Assembly: GCF_000722545.1 (NCBI RefSeq) | Contig: NZ_JNVM01000002.1 | Coordinates: 124,001-188,000 of the forward strand | Direction: 5' to 3' | Length of the DNA: 64,000 nucleotides | From: Paenibacillus tyrphae | GTDB taxonomy: Bacteria; Bacillota; Bacilli; Paenibacillales; NBRC-103111 | Shown here: piece after piece, positions 25,144 through 34,065 of the stretch | Numbering within the stretch: position 1 is the stretch's first letter | Layout of the letters: each line of letters begins with the position of its first letter | The notes under the pieces: model-generated | Told to the model about the DNA's origin: nothing | The model's database searches: none | What the model saw: the letters and a program-made list of their open reading frames with translations, nothing else | Made by a program: the position numbers and the translations under genes

Positions 25144-26025
25144 ATGAATAAATCGTTATTACAATTAATCGTTAAAATTTCCGATACGAAGAGCTTCACA
25201 AAAGCGGGGCAGGAGTTAAACATGACACAGCCAGCGGTAAGCAGAGCGGTGACTGCTCTCGAAGCTGAACTGGGTGTCACTCTGCTTACCCGAAATCGTC
25301 GTCTTGGAGTGAAGCTTACGGATGTTGGGGAACGTGTTGTCCAAATCTTCAGGAAAATTTTAAATGAATATGAAAAAATTAATCAAGAAATTGCTCTTGA
25401 AAAAGGGCTTGAAACGGGGATTGTTCGCATTGGTGCGTTTCCTGTTGCTTCCGCTTACTTCCTTCCTAAAATTATCAGCCATATAGCAAAACAATATCCA
25501 AATATTGAATTTACAATTTTTGAAGGAACGAATGCGGAAATAAAAGAATGGATTGAATTGGGGCGTATTGATGTTGGATTTATCGTTTCAACGAATGATG
25601 AGCTACCTACTTTTCCCTTGCTACGAGAAGAAATGTTTGCTGTTTTAGCAGCCGATCACCCACTATCTAAAAAGGATGTCATTCAAGCCAGTGATCTTAA
25701 ACATGATTACTTGATTATTTGTAAATCCGGGTTTGAACCTCCAGTATTGGAGTGGTTTGAGCGATCCAATCAAGAGCCGCAAGTGAAATATGTGCTTCAC
25801 AACAACACGACAGCCCTTAATATGGTTAAAGAAGGTATGGGGATAGCAATCATGTCCGAACTTTCTTTGTCAAATATTCCCAATAACATTGTGATCCGAA
25901 AACTTGAGCCTCAGGGATATCGGGATATTCATGTTGCCACTTTGTCGACGGAAGATGCATCCATTGCTGTTAAACATTTCATACACACCACACTTGACTT
26001 ATTTCCACAACGGGAAAGCCATTAG
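25144..26025 (+). CDS. LysR-family transcriptional regulator
   Basis: The 293-residue protein has an N-terminal winged helix-turn-helix (LLQLIVKISDTKSFTKAGQELNMTQPAVSRAVTALEAELG) and a C-terminal substrate-binding domain (VRIGAFPVASAYFLPKIISHI...). I chose ATG 25144 because the HTH then starts at residue 3, as usual. The frame is open from 25066 with an alternative ATG at 25108, and no start has an ideal ribosome site. It is transcribed away from the EamA gene and most likely controls it in response to a metabolite. Confidence 0.9.
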   Translation: MNKSLLQLIVKISDTKSFTKAGQELNMTQPAVSRAVTALEAELGVTLLTRNRRLGVKLTDVGERVVQIFRKILNEYEKINQEIALEKGLETGIVRIGAFPVASAYFLPKIISHIAKQYPNIEFTIFEGTNAEIKEWIELGRIDVGFIVSTNDELPTFPLLREEMFAVLAADHPLSKKDVIQASDLKHDYLIICKSGFEPPVLEWFERSNQEPQVKYVLHNNTTALNMVKEGMGIAIMSELSLSNIPNNIVIRKLEPQGYRDIHVATLSTEDASIAVKHFIHTTLDLFPQRESH

Positions 26026-26035
26026 GCAAAAAAAG

Positions 26036-26071
26036 AAACCGCCGGCAGGACGTTTGTCCCGCTGGCGGTTT
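26036..26071 (-). terminator. Terminator after the SUFU-domain gene
   Basis: AAACCGCC (26036-26043) pairs with GGCGGTTT (26064-26071), with an inner GGAC/GTCC stem. On the minus strand it is followed by CTTTTTTTGCC. It lies between the convergent LysR and SUFU genes. Confidence 0.85.
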
Positions 26072-26115
26072 GCGCTTCGCCGTTTCGATCATGCAGCCGC
26101 CAGGAGCAGGCTGCT

Positions 26116-27177
26116 TTAACCGATAACCTCTACGACGTTCCCTTCGTTATCCTTAATTTGTGTTTTTACAATTTGAATGGCGATTCCTGGTAAAGCAGAG
26201 AGCTCAATTACGCTTTCTTTCGGAAGCAATTTCCGGCTCAAATCCCCTGCCGTCACCTCATCCAGCGTGAGTCGGACCTCGTCCTCTCCGGCTTCGCAAC
26301 CCGGCTTCTCCCCTGCTTCAAACACGACCCGGATCTCCGGACCTATCAGCGTTAGGCTTTTTCCCTTCAGAATGCGCCCTTGAAGCAATTTTCCGATGAT
26401 TCCAGCTTGCTTGGCTCCCAGCTTAAGCGTGGAAGACGTCTTGCTGAACCAGCCCTTTTTCCCAGTCTCCCAAGCCAATTGATCGACATATAAGAAACCG
26501 GTATTCGAGCCTTCCTCCTGCATGCCTTTCTGCACGGCTTCCGAGATGGCCGGAATATCCAGATGCGAGGCCCGTGACAGATCCGTGATGTAATGAGGCA
26601 TATGATCCAAACAAACGGAAAGCACGCCAAGCGTATTCCACGTTTGCATCGCTTCGAGCTCGTCGCGCGTGATGCCGACCATCTGCAAAAATTGCACCTG
26701 CCCGTTCGGCGTATCGATGGCCGGAAGCTCTGGGTCCTCAGCGAAGGCCAAGGCGGTCAGCAGCGTATCGGCACCCAAACATATCGGGCCGTTGGCATCC
26801 AAGTAATCGCCCGATCTAAAAATATTGCCGCTGTTAAATACGTATCTTCCCATATTTTGCAGCAGATTCAGCGCCCAAGCCGGAGGCTCTTCCTCTTCTT
26901 CCCCGCGCGTTAGCCGAAACGTCAATTCAAATCCATAGCCGCTCTCTTCGGCATTGTCCGATTCCTTATCGTACAGCTCCGTAAATCCATAAGTTACAAA
27001 ATGCCAATGCGGCGCAGGCTCGTCCGATTTATACACACTGATTCCGTCCAGCGGGTCTTGGCCCCCCAATGAATAGGGAAGGATCGTTCCGTAATGCTTC
27101 GGCTCCTGGTCCCCATAAAGCCTCGACATTTCACGATCAATGGCATCCCAGCCCGTTGTGTTTGCTTCTTCGTTCAT
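26116..27177 (-). CDS. Suppressor-of-fused (SUFU) domain protein
   Basis: The 353-residue soluble protein carries the bacterial SUFU-like domain: HYGTILPYSLGGQDPLDGISVY, then HWHFVTYGFTELYDKESDN and GYGFELTFRL. The C-terminal half (about residues 240-353) is rich in charged residues and has no recognised motif. Bacterial SUFU proteins are often immunity proteins or partners of polymorphic toxins, but no toxin gene is nearby. GGGAGG lies upstream of ATG 27177. It appears monocistronic, closed by a strong terminator. The 280 bases before it hold nothing else I could identify. Confidence 0.85.
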   Translation of the reverse strand: MNEEANTTGWDAIDREMSRLYGDQEPKHYGTILPYSLGGQDPLDGISVYKSDEPAPHWHFVTYGFTELYDKESDNAEESGYGFELTFRLTRGEEEEEPPAWALNLLQNMGRYVFNSGNIFRSGDYLDANGPICLGADTLLTALAFAEDPELPAIDTPNGQVQFLQMVGITRDELEAMQTWNTLGVLSVCLDHMPHYITDLSRASHLDIPAISEAVQKGMQEEGSNTGFLYVDQLAWETGKKGWFSKTSSTLKLGAKQAGIIGKLLQGRILKGKSLTLIGPEIRVVFEAGEKPGCEAGEDEVRLTLDEVTAGDLSRKLLPKESVIELSALPGIAIQIVKTQIKDNEGNVVEVIG

Positions 27178-27392
27178 TGCCCGTTCCCTCCCAAAAGTTC
27201 AGTCCATGCTGCCATAACAGGCATTCGGAGCCGTGTCCCATCAAGCTTTCATCGCTGTTCCCTGCAAAAAAATCCTCGTGGGCGGCAATCGCCGTTCCTT
27301 CAGCGTCAAGTTAGCCTTGGGCATAAAGAAACACTTCTAACATGGTAACCCCAGTTGGAAATTATATCAATACTGCGATGTTCCCGATTTAA

Positions 27393-27438
27393 TAAAAAAA
27401 GCCGAGCGGACCCAGGACATGACCTGAGCTCGCTCGGC
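27393..27438 (-). terminator. Terminator after the amino acid permease
   Basis: GCCGAGCG (27401-27408) pairs with CGCTCGGC (27431-27438), with an inner CAGGTCATGTCCTG stem, followed on the minus strand by TTTTTTTATT. Confidence 0.9.
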
Positions 27439-27460
27439 GGCGTCTTGCTATAGCGGTTTT

Positions 27461-28840
27461 CTATGCTTCTATATCTGCTTCGACTCTTTGCCGTTTTCCT
27501 ATGCTAAAGACATAATAGCTCACAACGACGATCAGAATGAATGACGCTCCGACAATCAGCGATACGCGGGTATCCGGATTAAACCACATGCCGATTAATA
27601 CGAGTGACAAGAAAATGATCGTGATGTAGTTGCTGACTGGAAAGAAGACGGATTTGAACGGATGATCTCCTATGCTATCCTTCCATTTGTTCCTGAATTT
27701 AAATTGACTGAAGGCTAATGCAAACCACGGCACCATGCCCGGAAGCACGCTGGCACTGTAAATATACAGGAACAATTTGGAGTCGGGAAGCAGGTAATTA
27801 AACAGAACTCCGACTAACAGCAAAGAAATCGTGGTAGCGATGCTATTCCTCGGGACACCGCTTCGGGATATTTTTCCGAAAAATTTAGGCGCCTGACCAT
27901 TGGAGGCCAACGTATACAGCATCCTTCCCGCACTGTAAATCCCGCTGTTGCAGCCTGACATCGCAGCCGTGAGAACAACGAAGTTGATGATGCCCGCAGC
28001 GGCGACAATTCCTACCTTGGCAAAGGTCATGACGAAGGGGCTGCCGATCTCGCCGACTTGGTTCCATGGATAAATCGTGACGATGACAAAGACGGCGCCA
28101 GCGTAAAAAATCAAAATGCGCCAGACAATATTTTTGATCGCTTTGCGCAAGGTGAATTTCGGATTTTCCGCTTCACCGGCGGTAATACCAACCAGTTCAA
28201 CGCCTTGATAAGCGGCTGTTACGATGCAGAGGGCAAATAAAAACCCTTTCAATCCTCCAGCGAAAAAACCGCCATGCGCGTAAAGATTCGAAAGACCGAT
28301 GGGCTGGCCTCCGTTGCCTAAACCGAAGAAGATCATGGCCGTTCCAATCACAATCATGGCGACGATCGCGACGACTTTAATCATGGCGAACCAGAATTCA
28401 AATTCACCGTAAAATTTGACAGCCGCTAAATTGGCCGCTGCAATGATGGCTACGCCCGCCAGGGCCGGCAGCCATTGTGGAATGTCGGGAAACCAATAGC
28501 CGACGTAAATTCCGATCGCGGTCACTTCCGCCATGCCCACCGTTAGCCACAAGAACCAGTAGCTCCAAGCCGTCAAGTAACCGGCCAGAGGGCTGACATA
28601 TTTATGAGCGAACGTAGCAAAAGATCCGGTGACCGGTTCGAGAAACAGCATCTCCCCCATGATGCGCATGACAAAAAACACAATGATCCCAGCTAGCAGA
28701 TAGGCTAGCAAAACGGAAGGACCGGCCCATTTTATCGTACTTGCCGACCCCATGAACAGGCCGACGCCAATCGTGCCTCCGAGCGCAATCAGCTCAATAT
28801 GCCTTGTTTTCAGTCCTCTGACTAATTGCTTTGATTCCAA
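27461..28840 (-). CDS. Amino acid permease, APC superfamily (AAT family)
   Basis: The 459-residue protein has twelve membrane helices and the APC family start [43 protein letters not shown], with [26 protein letters not shown] and the [13 protein letters not shown] loop. These are typical of proton-driven permeases such as AapA, YbxG and YtnA. The substrate cannot be set precisely; alanine, proline or threonine are typical. The first codon is TTG 28840 after GGGGG. It is monocistronic between two terminators. Confidence 0.92.
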   Translation of the reverse strand: MESKQLVRGLKTRHIELIALGGTIGVGLFMGSASTIKWAGPSVLLAYLLAGIIVFFVMRIMGEMLFLEPVTGSFATFAHKYVSPLAGYLTAWSYWFLWLTVGMAEVTAIGIYVGYWFPDIPQWLPALAGVAIIAAANLAAVKFYGEFEFWFAMIKVVAIVAMIVIGTAMIFFGLGNGGQPIGLSNLYAHGGFFAGGLKGFLFALCIVTAAYQGVELVGITAGEAENPKFTLRKAIKNIVWRILIFYAGAVFVIVTIYPWNQVGEIGSPFVMTFAKVGIVAAAGIINFVVLTAAMSGCNSGIYSAGRMLYTLASNGQAPKFFGKISRSGVPRNSIATTISLLLVGVLFNYLLPDSKLFLYIYSASVLPGMVPWFALAFSQFKFRNKWKDSIGDHPFKSVFFPVSNYITIIFLSLVLIGMWFNPDTRVSLIVGASFILIVVVSYYVFSIGKRQRVEADIEA

Positions 28841-29079
28841 AAAAACGCCCCCATTCTATGTATGTTCCTTCAAAAGCGGATCAGCAAAAAGACCGCCTCT
28901 CCTGCTCAACCTTATTTTTCCAACCACCTCCAATACCACAAAATTGTATGACATCAAACGCAGAAATACAACTGCCGTGGATCAGGCGCCGTCGGAAAAT
29001 GGTGGTTGAAGCTTGCATCACCAGTTATAGGGTTATTTTATATATTCAAGAAAAAATAGCATTTTCCTCCTGTGCTAAT
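28841..29079. other. Intergenic region with no supported gene
   Basis: This stretch before the permease is AT-rich with stop codons in all frames. It presumably holds the permease promoter, but no convincing -35/-10 pair, T-box or other riboswitch was found. Confidence 0.5.
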
Positions 29080-29118
29080 GAAAAAACGGCCCTGTCCCTT
29101 AATCGAACAGTAGCCGTT
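29080..29118 (-). terminator. Terminator of the DUF2249-NnrS-cupin operon
   Basis: AACGGC (29085-29090) pairs with GCCGTT (29113-29118), with an inner CTGT/ACAG stem, followed on the minus strand by TTTTTTC. It lies just after the cupin gene. Confidence 0.8.
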
Positions 29119-29153
29119 GTTCGCCAGCCTGATTGCTCAGGCTTTCTAGCGCT

Positions 29154-29495
29154 TTACACTTCCAGTGCGAAGCGTTCGTCAGGAATTTTATTCAGGTTGA
29201 CATACAAAGTGGCAGGCTCTTGACCGGTATTGGCAAAAGCAAAAGATTCTTCGCCTCCGCATCGCACACAATCCCCCTGCCGGACTTCCGTCTCCACCCC
29301 GTCTACGATCATCGTGCCACCGCCTTGAACGACCAATACGTAGACTTGGCTTCCCGGATGCCGGTGTACAGGAAGCTGCTGGCCCGGCATGAAATTCAAT
29401 GTAAAAATAATGCTCCCGTCCGCTTGGAACAATACTTTTTTCGTAAACCGCTCCTCTTGAAACTGTTGGTGCGCCTCAAGCCTTTTGATTTCCAT
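29154..29495 (-). CDS. Cupin-domain protein (113 aa)
   Basis: The single-domain cupin has the first motif GQQLPVHRHPGSQVYVLVVQGGG with two histidines and a glutamine in the metal positions, and a second motif around GDCVRCGGEESFAFANTG. The histidine usually in motif 2 is not evident, so metal binding may be partial. The substrate is unknown. It is the last gene of an Fnr-linked operon with DUF2249, NnrS-like and MIP18-family genes and may act as a sensor or carrier in nitrogen-oxide metabolism; this is inferred from position. Confidence 0.8.
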   Translation of the reverse strand: MEIKRLEAHQQFQEERFTKKVLFQADGSIIFTLNFMPGQQLPVHRHPGSQVYVLVVQGGGTMIVDGVETEVRQGDCVRCGGEESFAFANTGQEPATLYVNLNKIPDERFALEV

Positions 29496-29555
29496 CTGAA
29501 ATTCCTCCGTTTCATCGTTATCGGCATTCCCATCGGGCCGACGTCCCCGCAGTTC

Positions 29556-29864
29556 TTACCAACCGCTCAGCTGACGTTTGGCTTCGTCCGACATCCGCTC
29601 CGGCGTCCATTGCGGCTCCCACACGACCTCCACGCTGACGCCGGCGACGCCGGGCTTTCCCTCTAGAGCACGGCGCACGCCGCCGATGATCGTATCGTGC
29701 AGCGGGCAGCCGGGTGTGGTTAACGTCATCCGGATCGCAATGTGTCCGTCTTTGATTTCAATGCTATAAATCAGACCGAGGTCTACGACATTTACGCCAA
29801 GCTCCGGGTCAAATACCAGCATCAGCTGCCGCCGGACTGTATCTTCGTTTACTTGTGTTGTCAT
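29556..29864 (-). CDS. MIP18/DUF59-family metal-sulfur cluster assembly protein (PaaD/SufT-like)
   Basis: The 102-residue protein matches the MIP18 family: FDPELGVNVVDLGLIYSIEI, then MTLTTPGCPLHDTIIGGVRRAL with the conserved TxxxCP cysteine, and VEVVWEPQWTPERMSDEAKRQLSG at the end. Members help mature Fe-S proteins. ATG 29864 is chosen because GAGAGGAGAG precedes it; the frame is open further upstream without a ribosome site. Here it probably supplies or repairs Fe-S clusters under nitrosative stress, in line with the Fnr-type promoter. Confidence 0.9.
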   Translation of the reverse strand: MTTQVNEDTVRRQLMLVFDPELGVNVVDLGLIYSIEIKDGHIAIRMTLTTPGCPLHDTIIGGVRRALEGKPGVAGVSVEVVWEPQWTPERMSDEAKRQLSGW

Positions 29865-29899
29865 GACATTCTCTCCTCTCTTATGCGCAAAAGTACCAT

Positions 29900-31135
29900 T
29901 TATCTGGTAAATACTCTGGCGATCACGCCGATATAGAACAACGCTCCGGCGGATAACGCCGCTATGCCTGTGAAGACAGCCCACGGTTCCATGAATCCCA
30001 TGCCCGCCAAAGCTGTCAGCAGCCCCACAGCCATCACCCACATTCCCGCATCGACGCTTCGCTCGCTGATGAGGTCGGACATGACGGGCACCCCGGGCCT
30101 CCCTGCTTGATCACCATATTTATGCGTCCACCATAGGAACGGCACGATTTTCGACATGTATCCAAGCACCGTAACCGCCACCCATCCCCATAGGTATACC
30201 CAGCCGGCGATAACGATCCACGACAAGCTCCTCAGCAGCGAAGGTGCCACCAGCCCAACGCAAAGCGATAGGATGCAAAAAACGAGCAAAGCTCTGGTGC
30301 TCCATAAGGTCCAGACGATCCCGCGCCCCGGCGAGGCTTTATGACTGTGCTTGCGAATGTCTCGAATAAGCCGATCATATATGAGCAGCGCTGCGGCGAG
30401 CAGTAAAATGACCCCAAGCGTCGGCCCCGACCCGTCCCCTGGCCCGAGTGAAGCCCATACGCCCAGCAGGACAGCCGCATTCCACAGTCCGAGAATATAA
30501 TACTGGGGACGGTCGGAAGCCCCGTGGGATAAATAAAACATCGGCAGCATTTTGTAGCTGAATCCGGTAATCAACAGCCCGAACCAGCCGAGCGTCCCAA
30601 GCCAGATATGGGCGGCGAGCAATCGTTCATGCAGGTCGACCCAAAATTGGAACGCAAAGTTTAAGCCCATAGCCAAGCCGAGCAGCCCGGTCAATGCCAA
30701 ATACAACAGCGCGCAGGCGGTGCTTAGGGTGATCGGATTCCAGCGCTTCGCCTCCCACAGCGTCCGCCCGACATTCCAGACAAAAAGCAGAATGCCGATG
30801 ACTGCGGCGACGGCTCCGACAGCGATCCATTCGACCCGGCTTTGCAAAAATCCGGCCAGCAGGATGACCGTCCCTCCCATGAAAAATACATAATGCACAT
30901 AGCCAAGCATTCGGCTGTAAATGCGGCGTTGAAGCACGACATCGATAAGCTGGTAGACCGCCCCCATCGCGACCATCGTCGCCCAATCCAGCACCAGCAA
31001 ATGTACGCGAAACCAGCCGTCAGGACTGCGGGGATGGTCGAGCACCCAGCCTCCGGTGGTGAAAAGCGACCCCACATGAAACAGGACAAAACTGACAATT
31101 CCGGTGGCAATAAATAACAGCGGCAGGCGAAACAT
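29900..31135 (-). CDS. NnrS-like / haem-copper-oxidase-subunit-I-like membrane protein
   Basis: The 411-residue protein has about twelve hydrophobic helices. Conserved histidines appear in FHVGSLF, RVHLLVLDWATMVAMG, DLHERLLAAHIWLGTLGWFGLLITGFSYKMLPMFYLSHG and WWTHKYG. The GxxGxFxxxxxGFxYKMLPMF stretch fits the NnrS family, haem proteins tied to nitric oxide tolerance. A true oxidase subunit I would show the full copper-ligand set, which I do not see. It follows the two DUF2249 genes in an Fnr-controlled operon. A role in NO or nitrite stress is likely. Confidence 0.7.
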   Translation of the reverse strand: MFRLPLLFIATGIVSFVLFHVGSLFTTGGWVLDHPRSPDGWFRVHLLVLDWATMVAMGAVYQLIDVVLQRRIYSRMLGYVHYVFFMGGTVILLAGFLQSRVEWIAVGAVAAVIGILLFVWNVGRTLWEAKRWNPITLSTACALLYLALTGLLGLAMGLNFAFQFWVDLHERLLAAHIWLGTLGWFGLLITGFSYKMLPMFYLSHGASDRPQYYILGLWNAAVLLGVWASLGPGDGSGPTLGVILLLAAALLIYDRLIRDIRKHSHKASPGRGIVWTLWSTRALLVFCILSLCVGLVAPSLLRSLSWIVIAGWVYLWGWVAVTVLGYMSKIVPFLWWTHKYGDQAGRPGVPVMSDLISERSVDAGMWVMAVGLLTALAGMGFMEPWAVFTGIAALSAGALFYIGVIARVFTR

Positions 31136-31171
31136 GCTTTACACCCCCATGCAGCAAACTTTTTCTGAAAG

Positions 31172-31396
31172 CTATTTTTTCGTAATTGCGACTTTGGCGG
31201 TGCCGTCCGGCTGTGGATCGACTTCATATGAGTATTGGAGCCGCCGCAGTTCCTCGATCAAAAACATGGGGACCCGGTCATTGTGAATCACGAGAATGTC
31301 CCCATTCCCTATGTCCTCCAGCGCCTTCAGTGTACGCAGCATTGGCTGCGGGGGCTCCAACCCCCGATTATCCAATTCCGTGACATTACCACTCAT
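31172..31396 (-). CDS. DUF2249-family protein, short paralogue (74 aa)
   Basis: The 74-residue protein contains LDNRGLEPPQPMLRTLKALEDIGNGDILVIHNDRVPMFLIEELRRLQYSY, the TusA-like DUF2249 fold with the conserved PPxPM segment. Its start overlaps the stop of the first paralogue by ATGA, so the two are coupled. Such genes are often found with denitrification and NnrS genes, but their biochemistry is unknown. Confidence 0.85.
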   Translation of the reverse strand: MSGNVTELDNRGLEPPQPMLRTLKALEDIGNGDILVIHNDRVPMFLIEELRRLQYSYEVDPQPDGTAKVAITKK

Positions 31397-31701
31397 GACC
31401 CGGCCTCCTCATCTGCTTGGACGAAGGATTGCAAGGACATAGCTTCCAGCTTCGCCCGAGCCCCAGCTCCTCTGACGAAAGCAGTGATCCAATGATCGTC
31501 GCTGACGCTTTCGACCTTGTTGTCGTACCCTTTCGCCTTCATGATCCCAAGCAGCGGCGTAGGTTTAAATATCGCATGCAGCACAAACACATCGTCTGAC
31601 TCCAGCGCATTCACCGCATCCATAATCTGCTTGAACGGCTCCAGCTTTTGCCGCAGAAATGGCCGCACATCCAGCTCCACTACGTTTCCGTTTCGTCTCA
31701 T
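31393..31701 (-). CDS. DUF2249-family protein (102 aa)
   Basis: The 102-residue protein has VVELDVRPFLRQKLEPFKQIMDAVNALESDDVFVLHAIFKPTPLLGIMKAKGY, a longer DUF2249 (TusA-like) domain. ATG 31701 follows GGGGGGAAG and is preferred to the upstream ATG at 31746, which has no ribosome site. It is the first gene of an operon with a second DUF2249, an NnrS-like protein, a MIP18-family protein and a cupin, started by a strong Fnr-type promoter. Sulfur-relay or small-ligand binding roles have been suggested for this fold; none is shown here. Confidence 0.85.
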   Translation of the reverse strand: MRRNGNVVELDVRPFLRQKLEPFKQIMDAVNALESDDVFVLHAIFKPTPLLGIMKAKGYDNKVESVSDDHWITAFVRGAGARAKLEAMSLQSFVQADEEAGS

Positions 31702-31760
31702 ACTTCTTCCCCCCAATCCATTTGCCGGATGGATTATCCGGTCCAAATGAGAATTGTTTT

Positions 31761-31815
31761 CACTGTATCTACAGTGTAACGAATTCGACAGCGCCAGTTT
31801 GTGACTGCAATCACA
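31761..31815 (-). promoter_or_regulatory. Fnr-type promoter with an extra palindrome at the start site
   Basis: TGTGA-CTGCAA-TCACA (31800-31815) is a perfect Fnr-type palindrome. On the minus strand TACACT (31778-31773) is centred 32 bases away as a -10. A second palindrome, CACTGTA-TC-TACAGTG (31761-31776), covers the -10 and predicted start, a good place for a repressor, perhaps one that senses nitric oxide. Confidence 0.8.
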
Positions 31816-31852
31816 AATTCATTTTGTTTTTCGGGACGGCCATGATCCGAAT

Positions 31853-31880
31853 GAAAAAAATCCTGCCACCAGGCAGGATT
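31853..31880 (-). terminator. Terminator after the broken MFS gene
   Basis: AATCCTGCC/GGCAGGATT stem (31861-31878 core) with a four-base loop, followed on the minus strand by TTTTTTTC. Its persistence shows where the original MFS gene ended. Confidence 0.9.
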
Positions 31881-31908
31881 CGTGCAAAGCTATTGCTTTG
31901 GATGCCGC

Positions 31909-33186
31909 TTATTGCGCACTCATGTTCATATCGACGGCTGCCGGCTGTGCGGACTGCGCATGCTCCGGCGCTTTGCTGTTGATGATCGGCATCATGGCCA
32001 GTGCGCCGAGAAGGAGCAGCAGGCCCGCGCCGGTATAAATCGAGACTAATGAAAATGCATCCTTTAACGCACCGGCGAAAGACATCGAAATGACCATCAT
32101 CCCGACGAACATAGGGTTAAGTACCCCGTTTACCCTTCCTACGATGGAGGCGGGCGATCATTTCAGAATCATCGTGCTGATGCCAATATGAATGCAAGGA
32201 AACACAAGCCCGCTCAAAAACTGCACTCCGAGCGTAACCGGTATGCTTGTCGAATACCCGATGATCACCGTACAAACGCCGCCGATGAGCATGCCGATAG
32301 CGAGCAGGAGCTGCGGCGCGACGCGCTTGGCAACAACGGATACGAGGCCGCCGCCGATCAGCATAGCGGCACCGTACACCATCATCAAATATTGCAGAAA
32401 TTTCTCATCGCTGCCCAGCCGTTCCGTGACGATGAACAGGCCGAGCGTTTGTGTAAAGCCAATGGAGAGACCGGTCAAAATAAACGCGACTCCAAGCATC
32501 CGCAGCACTTGACTTTGCCAGACATAACGGAAGCCTTCGACGAATTGTTCGCGGAATTGGCCTTTTACAGCTTCCGTCTGCGATTCCGCCTTATCCTTAG
32601 GCAGGCGGGTCAGCATGAGCGCGGAAAGCAGAAAAGCCACACCCATAACAGCAATAGATGTTTCCAATCCAAACGTACTGTAGGCAAATGTGCCAAGCAT
32701 AGGACCGAGCACCATGAAGATCGCCATCAGCGTCTGGAACAGCGCCATCCCCTGCTGCAGCTGCTCTTCGGGCACGTGAAGCTTGAACAGCCGAACGGCC
32801 GAAGGCTGGGTAAACTGCGAAAGAATGGCCGAGATGAAGGTGACCAGATAGACAGACTGCCAGGACCCGTAATGAACGGTCGCAAGTACGACGAAAACCG
32901 ACACCGCGGACAGCAGATCGCACCAGATCATCGTGCGTTTCGGCCGCCAGCGGTCGGCGAATGTCCCTCCGATGAACGAAAATATAAAGATAGGCGCAAA
33001 TTCCGCTACGCTAATTAGCGAAATGGCACTTGGATCGTTGTTCGTCTTATCTGCAACATAAAGAAGAATCGCGAAATTACGCACCCAAATGCCGATCTGC
33101 AGCAGCATATTGGATAGCAGAATCGACTGCATGAAACGATTGTGAAAAAGACTCGGGCTTTTAGCGTTTTCCCGTTGTTTGTCCAA
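31909..33186 (-). pseudogene. MFS transporter interrupted by one in-frame TGA
   Basis: From TTG 33186 (AAGGAGG 9 bases upstream) the frame encodes an MFS exporter (ILLSNMLLQIGIWVRNFAILLYV...) with a standard FADRWRPKRTM loop, up to GISTMILK and a TGA at 32160-32158. In the same frame the protein then continues SPASIVGRVNGVLNPMFVGMMVISMSFAGALKDAF to a natural stop at 31909. GRVNGVLNP and the last two helices are standard for the family, so a single nonsense change splits a full-length gene of about 425 codons. No frameshift is needed. A sequencing error or read-through would restore it. Truncated alone, it lacks the final helices and is probably inactive. Confidence 0.8.
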
Positions 33187-33277
33187 ATTGTCCAACCTCC
33201 TTGTGATTTCCGGCGGCCCCCTTTCGAATCGGGCGGGCGCCTGCTTGATCCATGTAAAGATCAGTTCGAATTATTAA

Positions 33278-33457
33278 AACATTGTTACGTTATATTGTTT
33301 TTGCTTTATGCAGACGGGGTTACGCATTGTATAGAGACGATTCTGTCGAATCTACGGAATTAATGCACATTAGCAACACTTTGACCACTCCCCTTATCCT
33401 ATCCCGTTCCACTACCAGCACCTCCTGCAGAATAATGTAACATAACATTGTTACGTT
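33278..33457. repeat. Direct repeat of a 14-mer and TetR-like palindrome upstream of the broken MFS gene
   Basis: AACATTGTTACGTT occurs at 33278-33291 and again at 33444-33457. The second copy is the right half of the near-palindrome AATGTAAC-N8-GTTACGTT (33434-33457). It is followed by GAGGTGATTTTT, a ribosome-site-like sequence with no gene behind it. Arrays like this often serve TetR-type repressors beside MFS pumps. No regulator gene remains. Confidence 0.5.
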
Positions 33458-33491
33458 GTGAAGAGGTGATTTTTATTCCGCGTTAAAATAA

Positions 33492-33524
33492 AAAAGACAC
33501 GCGCCTTAAAAGGTCGTGTCTTTT
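33492..33524 (-). terminator. Terminator after the 119-residue hypothetical gene
   Basis: AAAAGACACG (33492-33501) pairs exactly with CGTGTCTTTT (33515-33524), followed on the minus strand by TTTATTTT. Confidence 0.9.
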
Positions 33525-33559
33525 GCGGAATTTGGGCTACTAGAATCCCTCGTTTTCCC

Positions 33560-33919
33560 TTATCTCGGAAAGCTTCCTTTCGTGTAGGAATCCCATAGGT
33601 TATTGACAAATTCGATCTCGATCTTGTTCTCGAACGCCTTGGCAATCAAACCAAAGTCGTCCGATACATACCCTGCCAGCTCCGGGCTCTGAGTGATCCG
33701 AAACGTCTGTTTGAACACCGTCTCCCTGATTTCACGAATCACCGCATCTTCAGACGGATGCATTGCTTCCAACTTGTTGTAACTGGAACTCCACGTTTCA
33801 GCGAATTCAGCTTCATCCCTGGCGTCTAATTCGACGTCCCAATCCACCTCTTTGTTGAATACACGCTCTAAAAGCGTTCCATCGCCTATGATCGAAAGTA
33901 TCTCATTCGCAGTGATCAA
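33560..33919 (-). CDS. Hypothetical soluble protein (119 aa)
   Basis: The family is not recognised. The 119-residue acidic protein starts MITANEILSIIGDGTLLER and looks mainly helical, with no membrane segment, signal or cysteine. The start is TTG 33919, 6 bases after AAGGAGGGG. It stands alone, with its own terminator, beside the decayed MFS locus. Small acidic solitary proteins of this kind are sometimes immunity proteins, but nothing here proves it. Confidence 0.7.
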   Translation of the reverse strand: MITANEILSIIGDGTLLERVFNKEVDWDVELDARDEAEFAETWSSSYNKLEAMHPSEDAVIREIRETVFKQTFRITQSPELAGYVSDDFGLIAKAFENKIEIEFVNNLWDSYTKGSFPR

Positions 33920-34015
33920 CGTAATCCCCTCCTTCCCTATTCATAGTAATGAAAAAGACTTTGTAATTCAATGACTGCAGCAGGCACAAGGCCATCCGTA
34001 CATCCACATATAAAA

Positions 34016-34046
34016 AATGAGACTGTCACTTGCACACAGTCTCATT
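34016..34046 (-). terminator. Terminator of the sugar-uptake/glycosidase operon
   Basis: AATGAGACTGT (34016-34026) pairs exactly with ACAGTCTCATT (34036-34046), followed on the minus strand by TTTTATATG, 20 bases past the hydrolase stop. Confidence 0.92.
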
Positions 34047-34065
34047 CCTCATTCCCAGCCAGGAC

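Noticed and set aside
32158..32160. TGA in the MFS gene as a selenocysteine codon
   Set aside because: MFS exporters have no selenocysteine, the aligned residue is not cysteine in the family, and no SECIS-like hairpin follows the codon.
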